The position numbers and the translations under genes were made by a program. The notes below the pieces were generated by a model, which was given only the letters and a program-made list of their open reading frames with translations, was not told the DNA's origin and did not search any database. A stretch of 64,000 nucleotides of DNA from UBA3206 sp964548855. GTDB lineage: Bacteria > Bacillota_I > Bacilli_A > Acholeplasmatales > Anaeroplasmataceae. The number at the start of each line of letters is the position of its first letter. Position 1 is the first letter of the stretch. Positions 1 to 8,010 of this stretch are shown here, in pieces. The stretch spans positions 3,585 to 67,584 of the forward strand of contig CAZJSR010000007.1 of assembly GCA_964548855.1 (NCBI GenBank), read 5' to 3'.

Positions 1-643
1 ACCCCGGATTTCCAGCTATTTTATTATAAAATAGTGCAAATGAAACACCTACAATAGTCGCAACACATGTTCCTCCAATTGCACCTTCCCAAGATTTTTT
101 AGGGCTAATATTAGGTGACATTTTATGTTTTCCAAAGGCCATACCAAATAAATATGCAAAAACATCTGTAAATATTGTAATACAAAATAGATAAAGTACA
201 AATTCAAGACCCCAAAATCTAAGTATTGTTATTGTACCAAACCCAAAAGAACAATATAAAACTGAAGTAAGAGCCCTACCAATCGAAGCACCATTAAAAT
301 CTCTATAAACAACCATTAAACTTAAAAATACTAATAAAATAATCATAAGAGTAGGCGCAAATTCTATTCTAATATTAAATAATTTTAAAACATTGTTTCC
401 AACACTATCTATATTATAAGAAGTTAGAAACGACAAATATAACAACACCGTTGAAATAATTATCGCCACTTTAACACCTTTAGGAAATTCATGTCTTTTT
501 CCATACATATTTATCATTTCAATTGATGCCATAATAGACAATCCTAACATTAATATTTGAAATAATACAAATAGTTTTTCAACTATCAATAAAGGTATAA
601 ATATTGCCATTAAAACAATACCTGTAATAGTTCTTTTTTTCAT
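1..643 (-). CDS. cdsA: Phosphatidate cytidylyltransferase (CdsA), 3' end cut by window edge
   Basis: Makes CDP-diacylglycerol from phosphatidic acid and CTP, the entry point to membrane phospholipids; an integral membrane enzyme. The reading frame is open from the ATG at 641-643 to the window edge, about 214 codons, so the C-terminus is missing. The visible part is a run of hydrophobic segments followed by DVFAYLFGMAFGKHK and SPKKSWEGAIGG, the latter matching the family signature S-x-K-K-T/S-W-E-G. It starts one base after the uppS stop, with an AAGGAGAAT ribosome binding site inside the end of uppS, so the two are cotranscribed as in most Bacilli. Family identification is firm. Confidence 0.93.
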   Translation of the reverse strand, partial: MKKRTITGIVLMAIFIPLLIVEKLFVLFQILMLGLSIMASIEMINMYGKRHEFPKGVKVAIIISTVLLYLSFLTSYNIDSVGNNVLKLFNIRIEFAPTLMIILLVFLSLMVVYRDFNGASIGRALTSVLYCSFGFGTITILRFWGLEFVLYLFCITIFTDVFAYLFGMAFGKHKMSPNISPKKSWEGAIGGTCVATIVGVSFALFYNKIAGNPG

Positions 644-644
644 A

Positions 645-1376
645 CTACTTATTCTCCTTAAGTCCGCCAAATCTTCTATTTCTTGATTGATAAGAAATGA
701 TAGCTTCTTTTAATTCATTTTCATTAAAATCAGGCCAAAATACATTAGTAAAATATAATTCAGCATATGCTAATTGCCATAACATGAAGTTGCTAATTCT
801 CTGTTCTCCACTTGTTCTAATAAGTAAATCAAGTTTTGGTAATCCTTTAGTATATAAATTATTCTCAATCAAATTCTCATTTATATCATCAATTTGAATT
901 TCATTATTTTTCACCATCATCGAGATTTTCTTTACAGCACTTGTAATTTCCTCATATGATCCATAATCGACACATAAATTTAAAACGAGTCCAGTATTAT
1001 TTTTAGTTTTAGTTTCAATATTATCAAAAATCTCTTTAAGTTCACTAGAAATATTAGTTTTTCTTCCTAATATCTGTATTTTATAATTACTATTAAATAT
1101 TTTTTCTTTATATCTTTTATAATACTTAATAGGTGTTTTCATTAGGTAATCAACTTCTTCTTGAGGTCTTTTCCAATTTTCAGTACTAAAACAAAAACAA
1201 GTTAATGATTCAATCCCTAATTTTTGACAACTTTTAGCAATTTTAATTATGTTAAGAGCGCCTTGTCTATGTCCAAGAAATCTCGGAAGCATTCTTTCTT
1301 TTGCCCATCTACCATTACCATCTAATATGATTGCAATATGTTTAGGTATTCTTTGCATATCAATTTCTTTATTCAT
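645..1376 (-). CDS. uppS: Isoprenyl transferase / undecaprenyl diphosphate synthase
   Basis: Condenses isopentenyl diphosphate onto farnesyl diphosphate to make the C55 carrier lipid for cell wall synthesis; cytosolic. The N-terminus shows HIAIILDGNGRWA, the substrate-binding loop with the catalytic Asp, and further on CFSTENWKRP, RTSGEQRISNFMLWQ and AYAELYF, all hallmarks of cis-prenyltransferases. I start at the ATG at 1374-1376 (243 aa) because AAGGAG sits seven bases upstream; the longer frame to 1412 would begin inside the -10 box. It leads the uppS-cdsA unit. Its isoprenoid supply fits ispG at 26.8 kb. Confident call. Confidence 0.96.
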   Translation of the reverse strand: MNKEIDMQRIPKHIAIILDGNGRWAKERMLPRFLGHRQGALNIIKIAKSCQKLGIESLTCFCFSTENWKRPQEEVDYLMKTPIKYYKRYKEKIFNSNYKIQILGRKTNISSELKEIFDNIETKTKNNTGLVLNLCVDYGSYEEITSAVKKISMMVKNNEIQIDDINENLIENNLYTKGLPKLDLLIRTSGEQRISNFMLWQLAYAELYFTNVFWPDFNENELKEAIISYQSRNRRFGGLKENK

Positions 1377-1403
1377 TATATGGCTCCTTTCCATAATACA
1401 ATA

Positions 1404-1432
1404 ATTATACAATAATTATTAGTATTTTTCAA
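1404..1432 (-). promoter_or_regulatory. SigA-type promoter of uppS-cdsA
   Basis: On the minus strand TTGAAA (1427-1432), a 17-base spacer and TATAAT (1404-1409), about 28 bases before the uppS start codon. Both boxes are close to consensus. Confidence 0.75.
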
Positions 1433-1448
1433 ATATATAATACAGTTT

Positions 1449-1483
1449 TAAAAAAAAGAAAGTGCCGCATATAATAACGGCAC
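1449..1483 (-). terminator. Rho-independent terminator of frr
   Basis: Minus strand GTGCCG, a 10-base loop, CGGCAC, then a T-rich tail. It lies between the frr stop and the uppS promoter, so uppS-cdsA is a separate transcription unit here. Confidence 0.85.
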
Positions 1484-1491
1484 ATAATAAA

Positions 1492-2037
1492 CTATATTGT
1501 TAATAATTCTTTTTCTTTTGAAGATGTTAATTCTTCAACTTTCTTGATTTTCTTGTCAGTTAGATTTTGAACATCTTCTAAATAACTTTTTTCATCATCT
1601 TCTGGAAGTTCAAGTTTCTTAAGAGCATCATTTGCATCTCTTCTAATATTGCGTACTGCAACCTTAGCTGATTCGCACATTTTTGATACTTCTTTACATA
1701 ATTCCTTACGACGTTGTTCAGTCATAGGTGGTAAAACTAAACGAATTCCAGCACCATCATTTTGTGGAGTTAATCCTAAATTAGATGCACTAATAGCTTT
1801 TTCAATTTCTTTTAAAACTGATTTATCGTATGGTTTAATATAAAGTTGACTTGCTTCTGGAACAGAAACTGATGCAACTTGTTTAATTGGAGTTGGTGCT
1901 CCATAATAAATAACTGAAATAGAATCTAAAAGATTTGGATTAGCTCTACCTGTTCTAATTGAAGATAGTTCACGTTCATAGTTTGCAATTGCTTTATCCA
2001 TTGATTCTTCAGTTTCTAATAAAATCATATCTGGCAT
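1492..2037 (-). CDS. frr: Ribosome recycling factor
   Basis: Splits post-termination 70S complexes together with EF-G. The 181-residue length is typical. Recognisable stretches are ELSSIRTGRANPNLLD near the N-terminus, the mid-protein PPMTEQRRKEL and the C-terminal VRNIRRDAND, which form the coiled-coil arm. It follows pyrH with 13 intervening bases and has an AAGGAG site ahead of its ATG. The pyrH-frr-(terminator)-uppS order is the conserved Bacilli arrangement. Nothing unusual seen. Confidence 0.97.
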   Translation of the reverse strand: MPDMILLETEESMDKAIANYERELSSIRTGRANPNLLDSISVIYYGAPTPIKQVASVSVPEASQLYIKPYDKSVLKEIEKAISASNLGLTPQNDGAGIRLVLPPMTEQRRKELCKEVSKMCESAKVAVRNIRRDANDALKKLELPEDDEKSYLEDVQNLTDKKIKKVEELTSSKEKELLTI

Positions 2038-2050
2038 ATTTGTATTCTCC

Positions 2051-2758
2051 TTATTCTTTTACTAATGTTCCTATTTTTTCACCGCTAACAGCTTTAACGA
2101 TATTTCCTTCTTTATTCATATTAAATACAATTGCTTGAAGGTTATTATCACGACATAAAGTTGCAGCTGTCATATCCATTACATTTAATTTATTATTTAA
2201 AATTTCACTAAATGTTAATTCTTCATATAATTTGGCATTTGGATTTGTTTTAGGATCAGAATCATAAACTCCCTCCGTACCATTTTTAGCCATTAATACT
2301 AGTTCAGCACCAATTTCAGTAGCTCTTAAAACACTAGCTGTATCTGTTGAGAAATATGGTGAACCAAGTCCACCTACAAAAATACAAACTCTATTCTTCT
2401 CAAGATGTCTAATAGCTCTACGTCTTATATAAATTTCAGCCACTTCTTTTATATCTAGTGCTGACATAACACGTGTAGGTACTCCTATTTTTTCTAATGC
2501 TTCTTGTACAGCAAGTCCATTCATTACAGTAGCAAGCATCCCCATATAATCAGCTTGGGCTCTTTCCATTCCTAGGTCACTGGCGGTTTTACCACGCCAA
2601 ATATTACCACCACCAACAACTATGGCGATTCCAATACCTAATTTATAAACTTCTTTTATTTGAAGCGCAACTTTATGAACAGTTGCAGGATCAATACCAA
2701 AAGATGTTTCACCCTTTAGTGCTTCTCCACTAAGTTTTAATAGTACTCTTTTATACAT
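2051..2758 (-). CDS. pyrH: UMP kinase
   Basis: Phosphorylates UMP to UDP with ATP; a hexameric cytosolic enzyme of the amino acid kinase fold. It starts YKRVLLKLSGEALKG and carries VVGGGNIWRG, the phosphate-binding glycine loops, and later GTEGVYDSDPKTNPNAK, typical of bacterial UMP kinases. Length (235 aa) is standard. It is preceded by GGAG-type sites and by a terminator-like hairpin after tsf, and is followed closely by frr, so pyrH-frr probably form one unit that also receives read-through from rpsB-tsf. Confidence 0.97.
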   Translation of the reverse strand: MYKRVLLKLSGEALKGETSFGIDPATVHKVALQIKEVYKLGIGIAIVVGGGNIWRGKTASDLGMERAQADYMGMLATVMNGLAVQEALEKIGVPTRVMSALDIKEVAEIYIRRRAIRHLEKNRVCIFVGGLGSPYFSTDTASVLRATEIGAELVLMAKNGTEGVYDSDPKTNPNAKLYEELTFSEILNNKLNVMDMTAATLCRDNNLQAIVFNMNKEGNIVKAVSGEKIGTLVKE

Positions 2759-2784
2759 AACTCCTACACTCCTCTAAACTTTTT

Positions 2785-2814
2785 TAAAAAAGAGGAACTA
2801 CTTAGTAGCTCCTC
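2785..2814 (-). terminator. Terminator between tsf and pyrH
   Basis: Minus strand GAGGAGCTAC, loop TAA, GTAGTTCCTC, then TTTTTT: a 10-pair stem with one G-T pair. It lies in the 62-base gap after tsf and would end or attenuate the rpsB-tsf transcript. Confidence 0.8.
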
Positions 2815-2820
2815 AATAAA

Positions 2821-3726
2821 TTACTTAGCTAATCCAGCTTGAGCAGCTACTTCAGCAGCGAAATCAACAACTTGCTTTTCAATTCCTTCTCCAACTTTTA
2901 GACGAACGAATGAAACAACAGTCATCTTATTTCCCTTAACATATGCTTCTACAGTTTGATCTGGATTCTTAACAAATGGTTGGTCTAATAAACACATTTC
3001 TTGTAATGATTTATTTAAACGTCCTTCAACCATCTTTTGAATAATATTTTCTGGTTTTGGCTTAGCAGCATTTGCATTTTCATTTAAAGCTTCATGTAAA
3101 ATGATATTCTTTTCTGCTTCAATTTCATCAGCAGGAATTTCATTTCTTGAAACATATTTTGGACTAATTGCAGCAATATGCATTGAAACGTCTTTAGCAA
3201 CAGATTCATCTGTTCCTTCTAAAATTGTTACAACAACAATATTTCCACCATTATGCTTATAAATACCAAATACTTGAGAATCAGTCTTAACAATTCTTTG
3301 AACTCTACGTAATGATACTTTTTCACCGATAACTGCAGAATCCTCAAGGATAACTGTAGCTAAATCCTTACCATTAACATCTACTTTTAATGCACAATCA
3401 GTACATTTTGCATCTGAATTAATTAAGATATTTCCAACTTTTTCTAATAAAGCAAGGAACTTATCATTCTTTGAAACGAAGTCTGTTTCAGAATTTAATT
3501 CAAATACAACAGCTTCATTTCCGCTAACTGCAACTGAACATAATCCTTCAGCAGCAACACGGTCAGCTTTCTTAGCAGCTTTTGTAATTCCTTTTTCACG
3601 TAACCATACGATTGCCTTTTCCATATCGCATTCACATGCTTCTAATGCTTTCTTACAATCTAACATTCCGGCAGCTGTAGCGTCACGTAATTCTTTTACC
3701 ATTGCTGGTGTTACTTTTACTTCCAT
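2821..3726 (-). CDS. tsf: Elongation factor Ts
   Basis: Nucleotide exchange factor that recharges EF-Tu with GTP. The N-terminal UBA-like segment VKELRDATAAGMLDCKKAL is present, followed by FELNSETDFVSKN, the core motif that contacts EF-Tu. The 301-residue length is usual for Bacillota. It lies 26 bases after rpsB with its own AGGAGG site, and ends before a strong hairpin. Several extra cysteines occur in the core (for example CTDC), which is a minor local oddity. Confidence 0.97.
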   Translation of the reverse strand: MEVKVTPAMVKELRDATAAGMLDCKKALEACECDMEKAIVWLREKGITKAAKKADRVAAEGLCSVAVSGNEAVVFELNSETDFVSKNDKFLALLEKVGNILINSDAKCTDCALKVDVNGKDLATVILEDSAVIGEKVSLRRVQRIVKTDSQVFGIYKHNGGNIVVVTILEGTDESVAKDVSMHIAAISPKYVSRNEIPADEIEAEKNIILHEALNENANAAKPKPENIIQKMVEGRLNKSLQEMCLLDQPFVKNPDQTVEAYVKGNKMTVVSFVRLKVGEGIEKQVVDFAAEVAAQAGLAK

Positions 3727-3752
3727 TTAAATTTCCTCCTATTTATATTTTA

Positions 3753-4604
3753 TTATTCAGCTTTTTCAGTTTTCTTTTGAGCTGGTTTCTTTCCATCTTT
3801 ATTGAATGGTTTCTTTCCATCTTTATTATATGGTTTTCTAGGAGCTTGATCCTTATTTTCTTTCTTTTCCTTAGCGATTTCTTCTCCAAGGTTTACTTCT
3901 TCGTCTTCGAATTTTTCAACAACTCCACCTTGAGCTTCAATTACAGCGTTAGTCATAACCCATGTAACTAATTTTACAGCTCTAATAGCGTCATCATTTG
4001 CAGGGATTACATAATCAACATCATCAGGATCACAGTTAGTGTCAACAATTCCAAATACAGGAATATTTAACTTACGTGCTTCTAAAATTGCATTATGTTC
4101 TTTACGAGGATCAACGATGAATAAAGCATCTGGTGCCTTCTTCATTTCCTTGATTCCTCCAAGGTTCTTTTCAAGTTTTTCTCTTTCTGCCTTTAATTTA
4201 GCAACTTCTTTTTTAGGAAGAGCATCGAATGTTCCATCTTCTTCCATCTTATATAATTGGTTTAACTTAGCAATTCTCTTCTTGATAGTCTTGAAGTTTG
4301 TTAAACATCCACCTAACCAACGATTGTTGATATAGAAATGTCCACATCTTGTTGCTTCTTCTTTTACTGCTTCTTGAGCTTGCTTCTTAGTACCAACGAA
4401 TAATACTTTTCCATCATTCTTAACGATTTCTAATAAAGCTGCATAAGCCTTTTCGATTTCATTAGCTGTTTTTTGTAAATCAATGATATAAATACCATTT
4501 CTTGAAGTATAGATGTATTTTCCCATCTTAGGATTCCATCTACGAGTTGCATGTCCGAAATGAACACCAGACTCTAATAATTGTTTCATAGAAACTACTG
4601 ACAT
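3753..4604 (-). CDS. rpsB: 30S ribosomal protein S2
   Basis: Binds the 16S rRNA head/body junction and is needed for S1 and mRNA docking. Typical S2 sequence: QLLESGVHFGHATRRWNPKM at the start, YIDLQKT-like helix, RWLGGCLTNF, and DPRKEHNAILEARKL. The 283-residue protein carries a lysine-rich C-terminal tail with a repeated KPFNKDGKKP element (about residues 255-280), an extension beyond the core fold that is probably disordered. It is the first gene of rpsB-tsf with a good promoter and a structured leader upstream. Confidence 0.97.
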   Translation of the reverse strand: MSVVSMKQLLESGVHFGHATRRWNPKMGKYIYTSRNGIYIIDLQKTANEIEKAYAALLEIVKNDGKVLFVGTKKQAQEAVKEEATRCGHFYINNRWLGGCLTNFKTIKKRIAKLNQLYKMEEDGTFDALPKKEVAKLKAEREKLEKNLGGIKEMKKAPDALFIVDPRKEHNAILEARKLNIPVFGIVDTNCDPDDVDYVIPANDDAIRAVKLVTWVMTNAVIEAQGGVVEKFEDEEVNLGEEIAKEKKENKDQAPRKPYNKDGKKPFNKDGKKPAQKKTEKAE

Positions 4605-4616
4605 AATTTAAATTCC

Positions 4617-4730
4617 TCCATTAATCTATTTTTGTTTTTTTAGCCTCTGTTACCGTCAACATATATTGCCACAATGAATATATATTCACTGCACTGACAA
4701 TACACTCGTGCAACATGTGTATTTTATGCC
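4617..4730 (-). promoter_or_regulatory. Candidate structured 5' leader of rpsB
   Basis: About 115 bases lie between the predicted start of transcription and the rpsB ribosome binding site. On the minus strand there are two hairpins in a row: AATACAC/GTGTATT (4699-4705 with 4717-4723, 11-base loop) and an AT-rich stem built on the palindrome TGAATATATATTCA (4675-4688) extended on both sides. Ribosomal protein leaders often mediate feedback control; whether S2 binds here is inference. Confidence 0.4.
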
Positions 4731-4736
4731 TTTTAT

Positions 4737-4765
4737 ATTCTATCATATTAAAATTCGTATTTCAA
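4737..4765 (-). promoter_or_regulatory. SigA-type promoter of rpsB-tsf
   Basis: Minus strand TTGAAA (4760-4765), 17-base spacer, TAGAAT (4737-4742). Confidence 0.75.
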
Positions 4766-4796
4766 CACCTATTTTTCACTTATTTCTACTTTTATA

Positions 4797-4824
4797 ACAA
4801 AAAAAGCCATCTTACTTGATAGCT
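4797..4824 (-). terminator. Terminator of the 4.8-5.5 kb lipoprotein gene
   Basis: Minus strand AGCTATC, loop, GATGGCT, then a run of T. The TAA stop codon lies inside the loop. Confidence 0.75.
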
Positions 4825-5513
4825 CCATTTTGCATAGTAAATGATATTCTCTTTGATTCATCTTTATATGATTCAACAACTGAATCACTATATTTTGAAT
4901 CTTTATAAACTGTTGTAGTTGCGTATACAGGTGCAATTACATATGTAATAAGTGTAATTCTTCTTGTTGAACTATCACCATCTGCAATATACTTAACATA
5001 GTCTACACGCATAGGTACATATAATACTGCAAATTTCTTTTCATCATTTGAAGCATCACAAAAACCTTCTTTTGGTTCTACTAATGTTGAAGATTCTTTG
5101 AAAATTTCATAACCAACTGCTGTTTTAATTGTTGTATCTTCACTTAAGATATCAATAATTGTAGCTAAATCACCAGAACTAAAAGCTGTTGTTGATGCAT
5201 AATTTGCATATATAGTTGATTTTGAATTATATGATGGAATATCTAAAATATTCATTTTTGCTTCAGATTGAATATTTTTTGGTAAAAACACCTCAAAATG
5301 AGCAGTTTTTGTAGTATCATATCCATCTTCTTTATTAGTAATAGCTACATTATTTATTGCAGTTTCATTATATTCAATATTATTAAACCATACATTAGAT
5401 ATATCATGATTTTTAGCACTTTCATCTAAATCATAGCTTTCTTTAGTTTTTTTACATCCACTTAAACTTACTATTCCAAGAACAGCAAATAAACCTAAAA
5501 GTATTTTTTTCAT
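4812..5513 (-). CDS. Predicted lipoprotein of unknown function
   Basis: A 233-residue exported lipoprotein. The N-terminus MKKILLGLFAVLGIVSLSGC is a signal peptide ending in a lipobox (LSGC, Cys20), followed by a charged linker KKTKE. The rest has no motif I recognise: a mixed, Ser/Thr/Tyr-rich soluble domain without further membrane segments. It stands alone between the rpsB promoter and the divergent polymerase gene, with its own terminator. The signal peptide style (GCKK) matches the large lipoprotein at 52.8-55.7 kb. No function is proposed. Confidence 0.8.
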   Translation of the reverse strand: MKKILLGLFAVLGIVSLSGCKKTKESYDLDESAKNHDISNVWFNNIEYNETAINNVAITNKEDGYDTTKTAHFEVFLPKNIQSEAKMNILDIPSYNSKSTIYANYASTTAFSSGDLATIIDILSEDTTIKTAVGYEIFKESSTLVEPKEGFCDASNDEKKFAVLYVPMRVDYVKYIADGDSSTRRITLITYVIAPVYATTTVYKDSKYSDSVVESYKDESKRISFTMQNGAIK

Positions 5514-5606
5514 TTATTATCATTCACCTCATAAATTCATTAACAAGGTGATTATAACATAACAATTTAATTAAATCTACTATTTTTTTATTACCATTCT
5601 CTTTAT

Positions 5607-5635
5607 TTTACAACAATTGTAGAATATAATATTAT
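5607..5635 (+). promoter_or_regulatory. Promoter of the Wzy-like gene
   Basis: TTTACA (5607-5612), 17-base spacer, TATTAT (5630-5635), 28 bases before the ATG, which has a GAGGATGTGGGAA region as ribosome binding site. Confidence 0.55.
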
Positions 5636-5663
5636 CATAAATATTTTTTGAGGATGTGGGAAT

Positions 5664-7079
5664 ATGCTTTTATATTTTTTTCCTAAATTAAAGGATAATA
5701 AAATAATTAATAATATAATAAATTTTCTTTATTCAAATTTATTCATTATATTTTCCGTAATACTCATGACTTTTTCAAGTTTATTCGGATTTGAAATTTT
5801 TATTTATTATATTATAGTAATATTTGCACTAGGAATTCTCTTATTATGTGATGATACCATCCCTATAATACCACTTTTATGTATTGGATATATGACGTTT
5901 TCCACAAAAAATAATCCAATAGATAAAACGGCATCATTTATATACGGTTCTTCATTTAAAATTAATATGATAATTATAATAGTTATATTATCTATTTCTT
6001 TTATTACGAGACTTATCATAGATATTTATAGAAAAAAGAATCTTAAGAAACCGAAATTTCTTTTGAGCATAACTCTTTTATCGCTATTCTTAGTTTTAGG
6101 TGGAATTGGTTCAGATTACTATAAAGGAATGTCATCAATATATGGTATGCTAGTAGGGATATCTTTCGGATTTGTTTATTTATTCTTACATTTTACAATT
6201 GATTCAAAAAATCTAAAATTAGATTACTTTGCTAGAGTATTTATGTATATTGGTCTTGGTATAACAATACAAATAATTAATATGTATTACAACGCTGGAT
6301 TTACAAATGATGTTTTTGATAGAGGGTTATTAAGAACTGGATGGGGAATATACAATAACGTGGGATGCGTTATGTGCGTTTGTTTACCTGCTGCGTTTTA
6401 TTTATCAATTAAAAACGAAAAAAATCTAGTATATTCAATTATAACTCACATAATATACATTGCCCTTATTTTCACACAAAGTAGAGCAGGTATATTAATG
6501 GGAACATTCTTATATATTATTTGTACTATATTACTTATAATATTCTCAAATAAAAAACAAATACTTAATCATTTAGTAATGTTATTTGCGATATTAATAA
6601 CAATAGGATTGATATCTATTATAAACTTTAATATTATAAAAAACATTTTCAATTCACTATTTATTGCGAAATTTGATGATAGTAGTAGATTCGAATTATA
6701 TAAAGGAGGATGGAATGCATTTAAAACAAATCCAATTTTCGGTACTGGTTTTTATGATTATGATCATTCATACTCTGTACATTTTAGTAAAACATCCTTC
6801 TTACCTCCAAGATACCATAATACAATCGTACAAATGATTGCCTCATGTGGAATATTAGGTTTATTAAGTTATCTATATCATCGTTTTGATACACTCTTAG
6901 CAATTTGTAAAAAGCCAAGTTTAGAAAAGATATTTATAGGACTTTGTATATCTGGAATTCTTCTTACATCACTTCTCGATTGTCACTTCTTTAACATAGG
7001 GCCTGGAATACATTATGGAGTATTATTATTATTATTAGAAAAGACCATAGAATTAGAAAAAGCTACCACTAATGAGTGA
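5664..7079 (+). CDS. O-antigen ligase / Wzy-type polysaccharide polymerase family membrane protein
   Basis: A 471-residue multi-pass membrane protein with roughly 11-12 hydrophobic segments. The middle shows the Wzy_C / O-antigen-ligase pattern: a large external loop after about residue 330 containing SSRFELYKGGWNAFKTNPIFGTGFYDYDH and PPRYHNTIVQMIASCGILG, preceded by TQSRAGILMG. Proteins of this family polymerise or transfer lipid-linked glycans; in Bacillota they act in capsule or exopolysaccharide synthesis. It has no glycan genes beside it, so the substrate cannot be guessed. Its stop codon lies within a hairpin shared with xerC. Confidence 0.8.
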   Translation: MLLYFFPKLKDNKIINNIINFLYSNLFIIFSVILMTFSSLFGFEIFIYYIIVIFALGILLLCDDTIPIIPLLCIGYMTFSTKNNPIDKTASFIYGSSFKINMIIIIVILSISFITRLIIDIYRKKNLKKPKFLLSITLLSLFLVLGGIGSDYYKGMSSIYGMLVGISFGFVYLFLHFTIDSKNLKLDYFARVFMYIGLGITIQIINMYYNAGFTNDVFDRGLLRTGWGIYNNVGCVMCVCLPAAFYLSIKNEKNLVYSIITHIIYIALIFTQSRAGILMGTFLYIICTILLIIFSNKKQILNHLVMLFAILITIGLISIINFNIIKNIFNSLFIAKFDDSSRFELYKGGWNAFKTNPIFGTGFYDYDHSYSVHFSKTSFLPPRYHNTIVQMIASCGILGLLSYLYHRFDTLLAICKKPSLEKIFIGLCISGILLTSLLDCHFFNIGPGIHYGVLLLLLEKTIELEKATTNE

Positions 7080-7092
7080 TAGCTTATTTTTC
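7060..7092. terminator. Shared bidirectional terminator between wzy-like gene and xerC
   Basis: AAGCTA and CACT pair with AGTG and TAGCTT around the loop AATG (7060-7085), with T runs on both sides. Both convergent stop codons (TGA 7077-7079 and TAA complement 7084-7086) lie inside the hairpin. Confidence 0.75.
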
Positions 7093-8010
7093 TTTTTTAG
7101 CTCTTGGAAAACTTTCAAAATAACTTTTGTTTATTCTTTCTGTAGTTACATGAGTATATATTCTCGTTGTTGAAATACTTTCATGCCCTAATAATTCTTG
7201 TACAACTTTTAAATCAGCACCATTATTTAACATAGACGAAGCAAAACTATGCCTTAACATATGTGGTGTAATTTTATATGTTTCACCCATTTTTTCAATT
7301 ATACTATTTAGAATTACTCTAACACCTCTAGGAGTTAGTGGTGTTCCATTTTTATTTAACATTAAGGTTCTTTCTAAAGGATTTTTTGAATTACTCAATA
7401 AGGTTATTCTTTCATAACTAATATAATGTTTAATATGTTGTGCTAGTTTATTATACATTAGAGCAATTCTATCTTTTTTACCCTTACCACTTCTAATAGA
7501 AATTACGTTATTACTAAAATCAACATCTTTAATTTCAAGAGAACATAATTCACTTACACGAAGTCCACATCCATATAAAATTTCTAAAATAACAAGATTT
7601 CTAAAACCTAATGTTGTTTTATTATCAATAGACGAAAACATCATCTTTATTTCTTCATCAGTCAAAACTTTAGGAAGTCTTTTAGGTACTTTATCACTTT
7701 TAATATCTGAAAAAAAATTAAAAGAGACAACATGTTCCTTTAAAAGAAAATCATAAAAAGCTCTTAAACTTGACATTTTTCTATTAACAGTAGAAGACTT
7801 TTCATCTTGGCTATTTAAATAATTGTGATAATTCTTAGCTATTCTTTCGTTTCTAATAGACATTAAATTAGGAGCAAACTTTTCAGCATGAATAAAATTG
7901 GAAAAATCAACCACATCTTTAACATAGGCTTTAATTGTGTTATTAGAATATCCTTTTTCACTTTCAAGGTAATTAGAAAACTCAGCGATTGCTTCTTCAT
8001 CAGTTTTCAT
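7084..8010 (-). CDS. xerC: Tyrosine recombinase XerC/XerD
   Basis: Resolves chromosome dimers at dif with its partner recombinase. All catalytic residues are visible: Arg151 in GCGLRVSEL, the beta-hairpin Lys around 175-177, His250 and Arg253 in HMLRHSFASSM, His276 in LLGHESISTTRIYTH, and Tyr285. The N-terminal SAM-like DNA-binding domain (residues 1-95) has YLESEKGYSNNTIKAYVKD. Length 308 is normal. The gene overlaps the end of trmFO by 11 bases; this trmFO-xerC pairing is the Bacilli arrangement, which favours XerC over XerD. The hslVU and codY genes that often follow are absent here. Confidence 0.9.
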   Translation of the reverse strand: MKTDEEAIAEFSNYLESEKGYSNNTIKAYVKDVVDFSNFIHAEKFAPNLMSIRNERIAKNYHNYLNSQDEKSSTVNRKMSSLRAFYDFLLKEHVVSFNFFSDIKSDKVPKRLPKVLTDEEIKMMFSSIDNKTTLGFRNLVILEILYGCGLRVSELCSLEIKDVDFSNNVISIRSGKGKKDRIALMYNKLAQHIKHYISYERITLLSNSKNPLERTLMLNKNGTPLTPRGVRVILNSIIEKMGETYKITPHMLRHSFASSMLNNGADLKVVQELLGHESISTTRIYTHVTTERINKSYFESFPRAKKEK

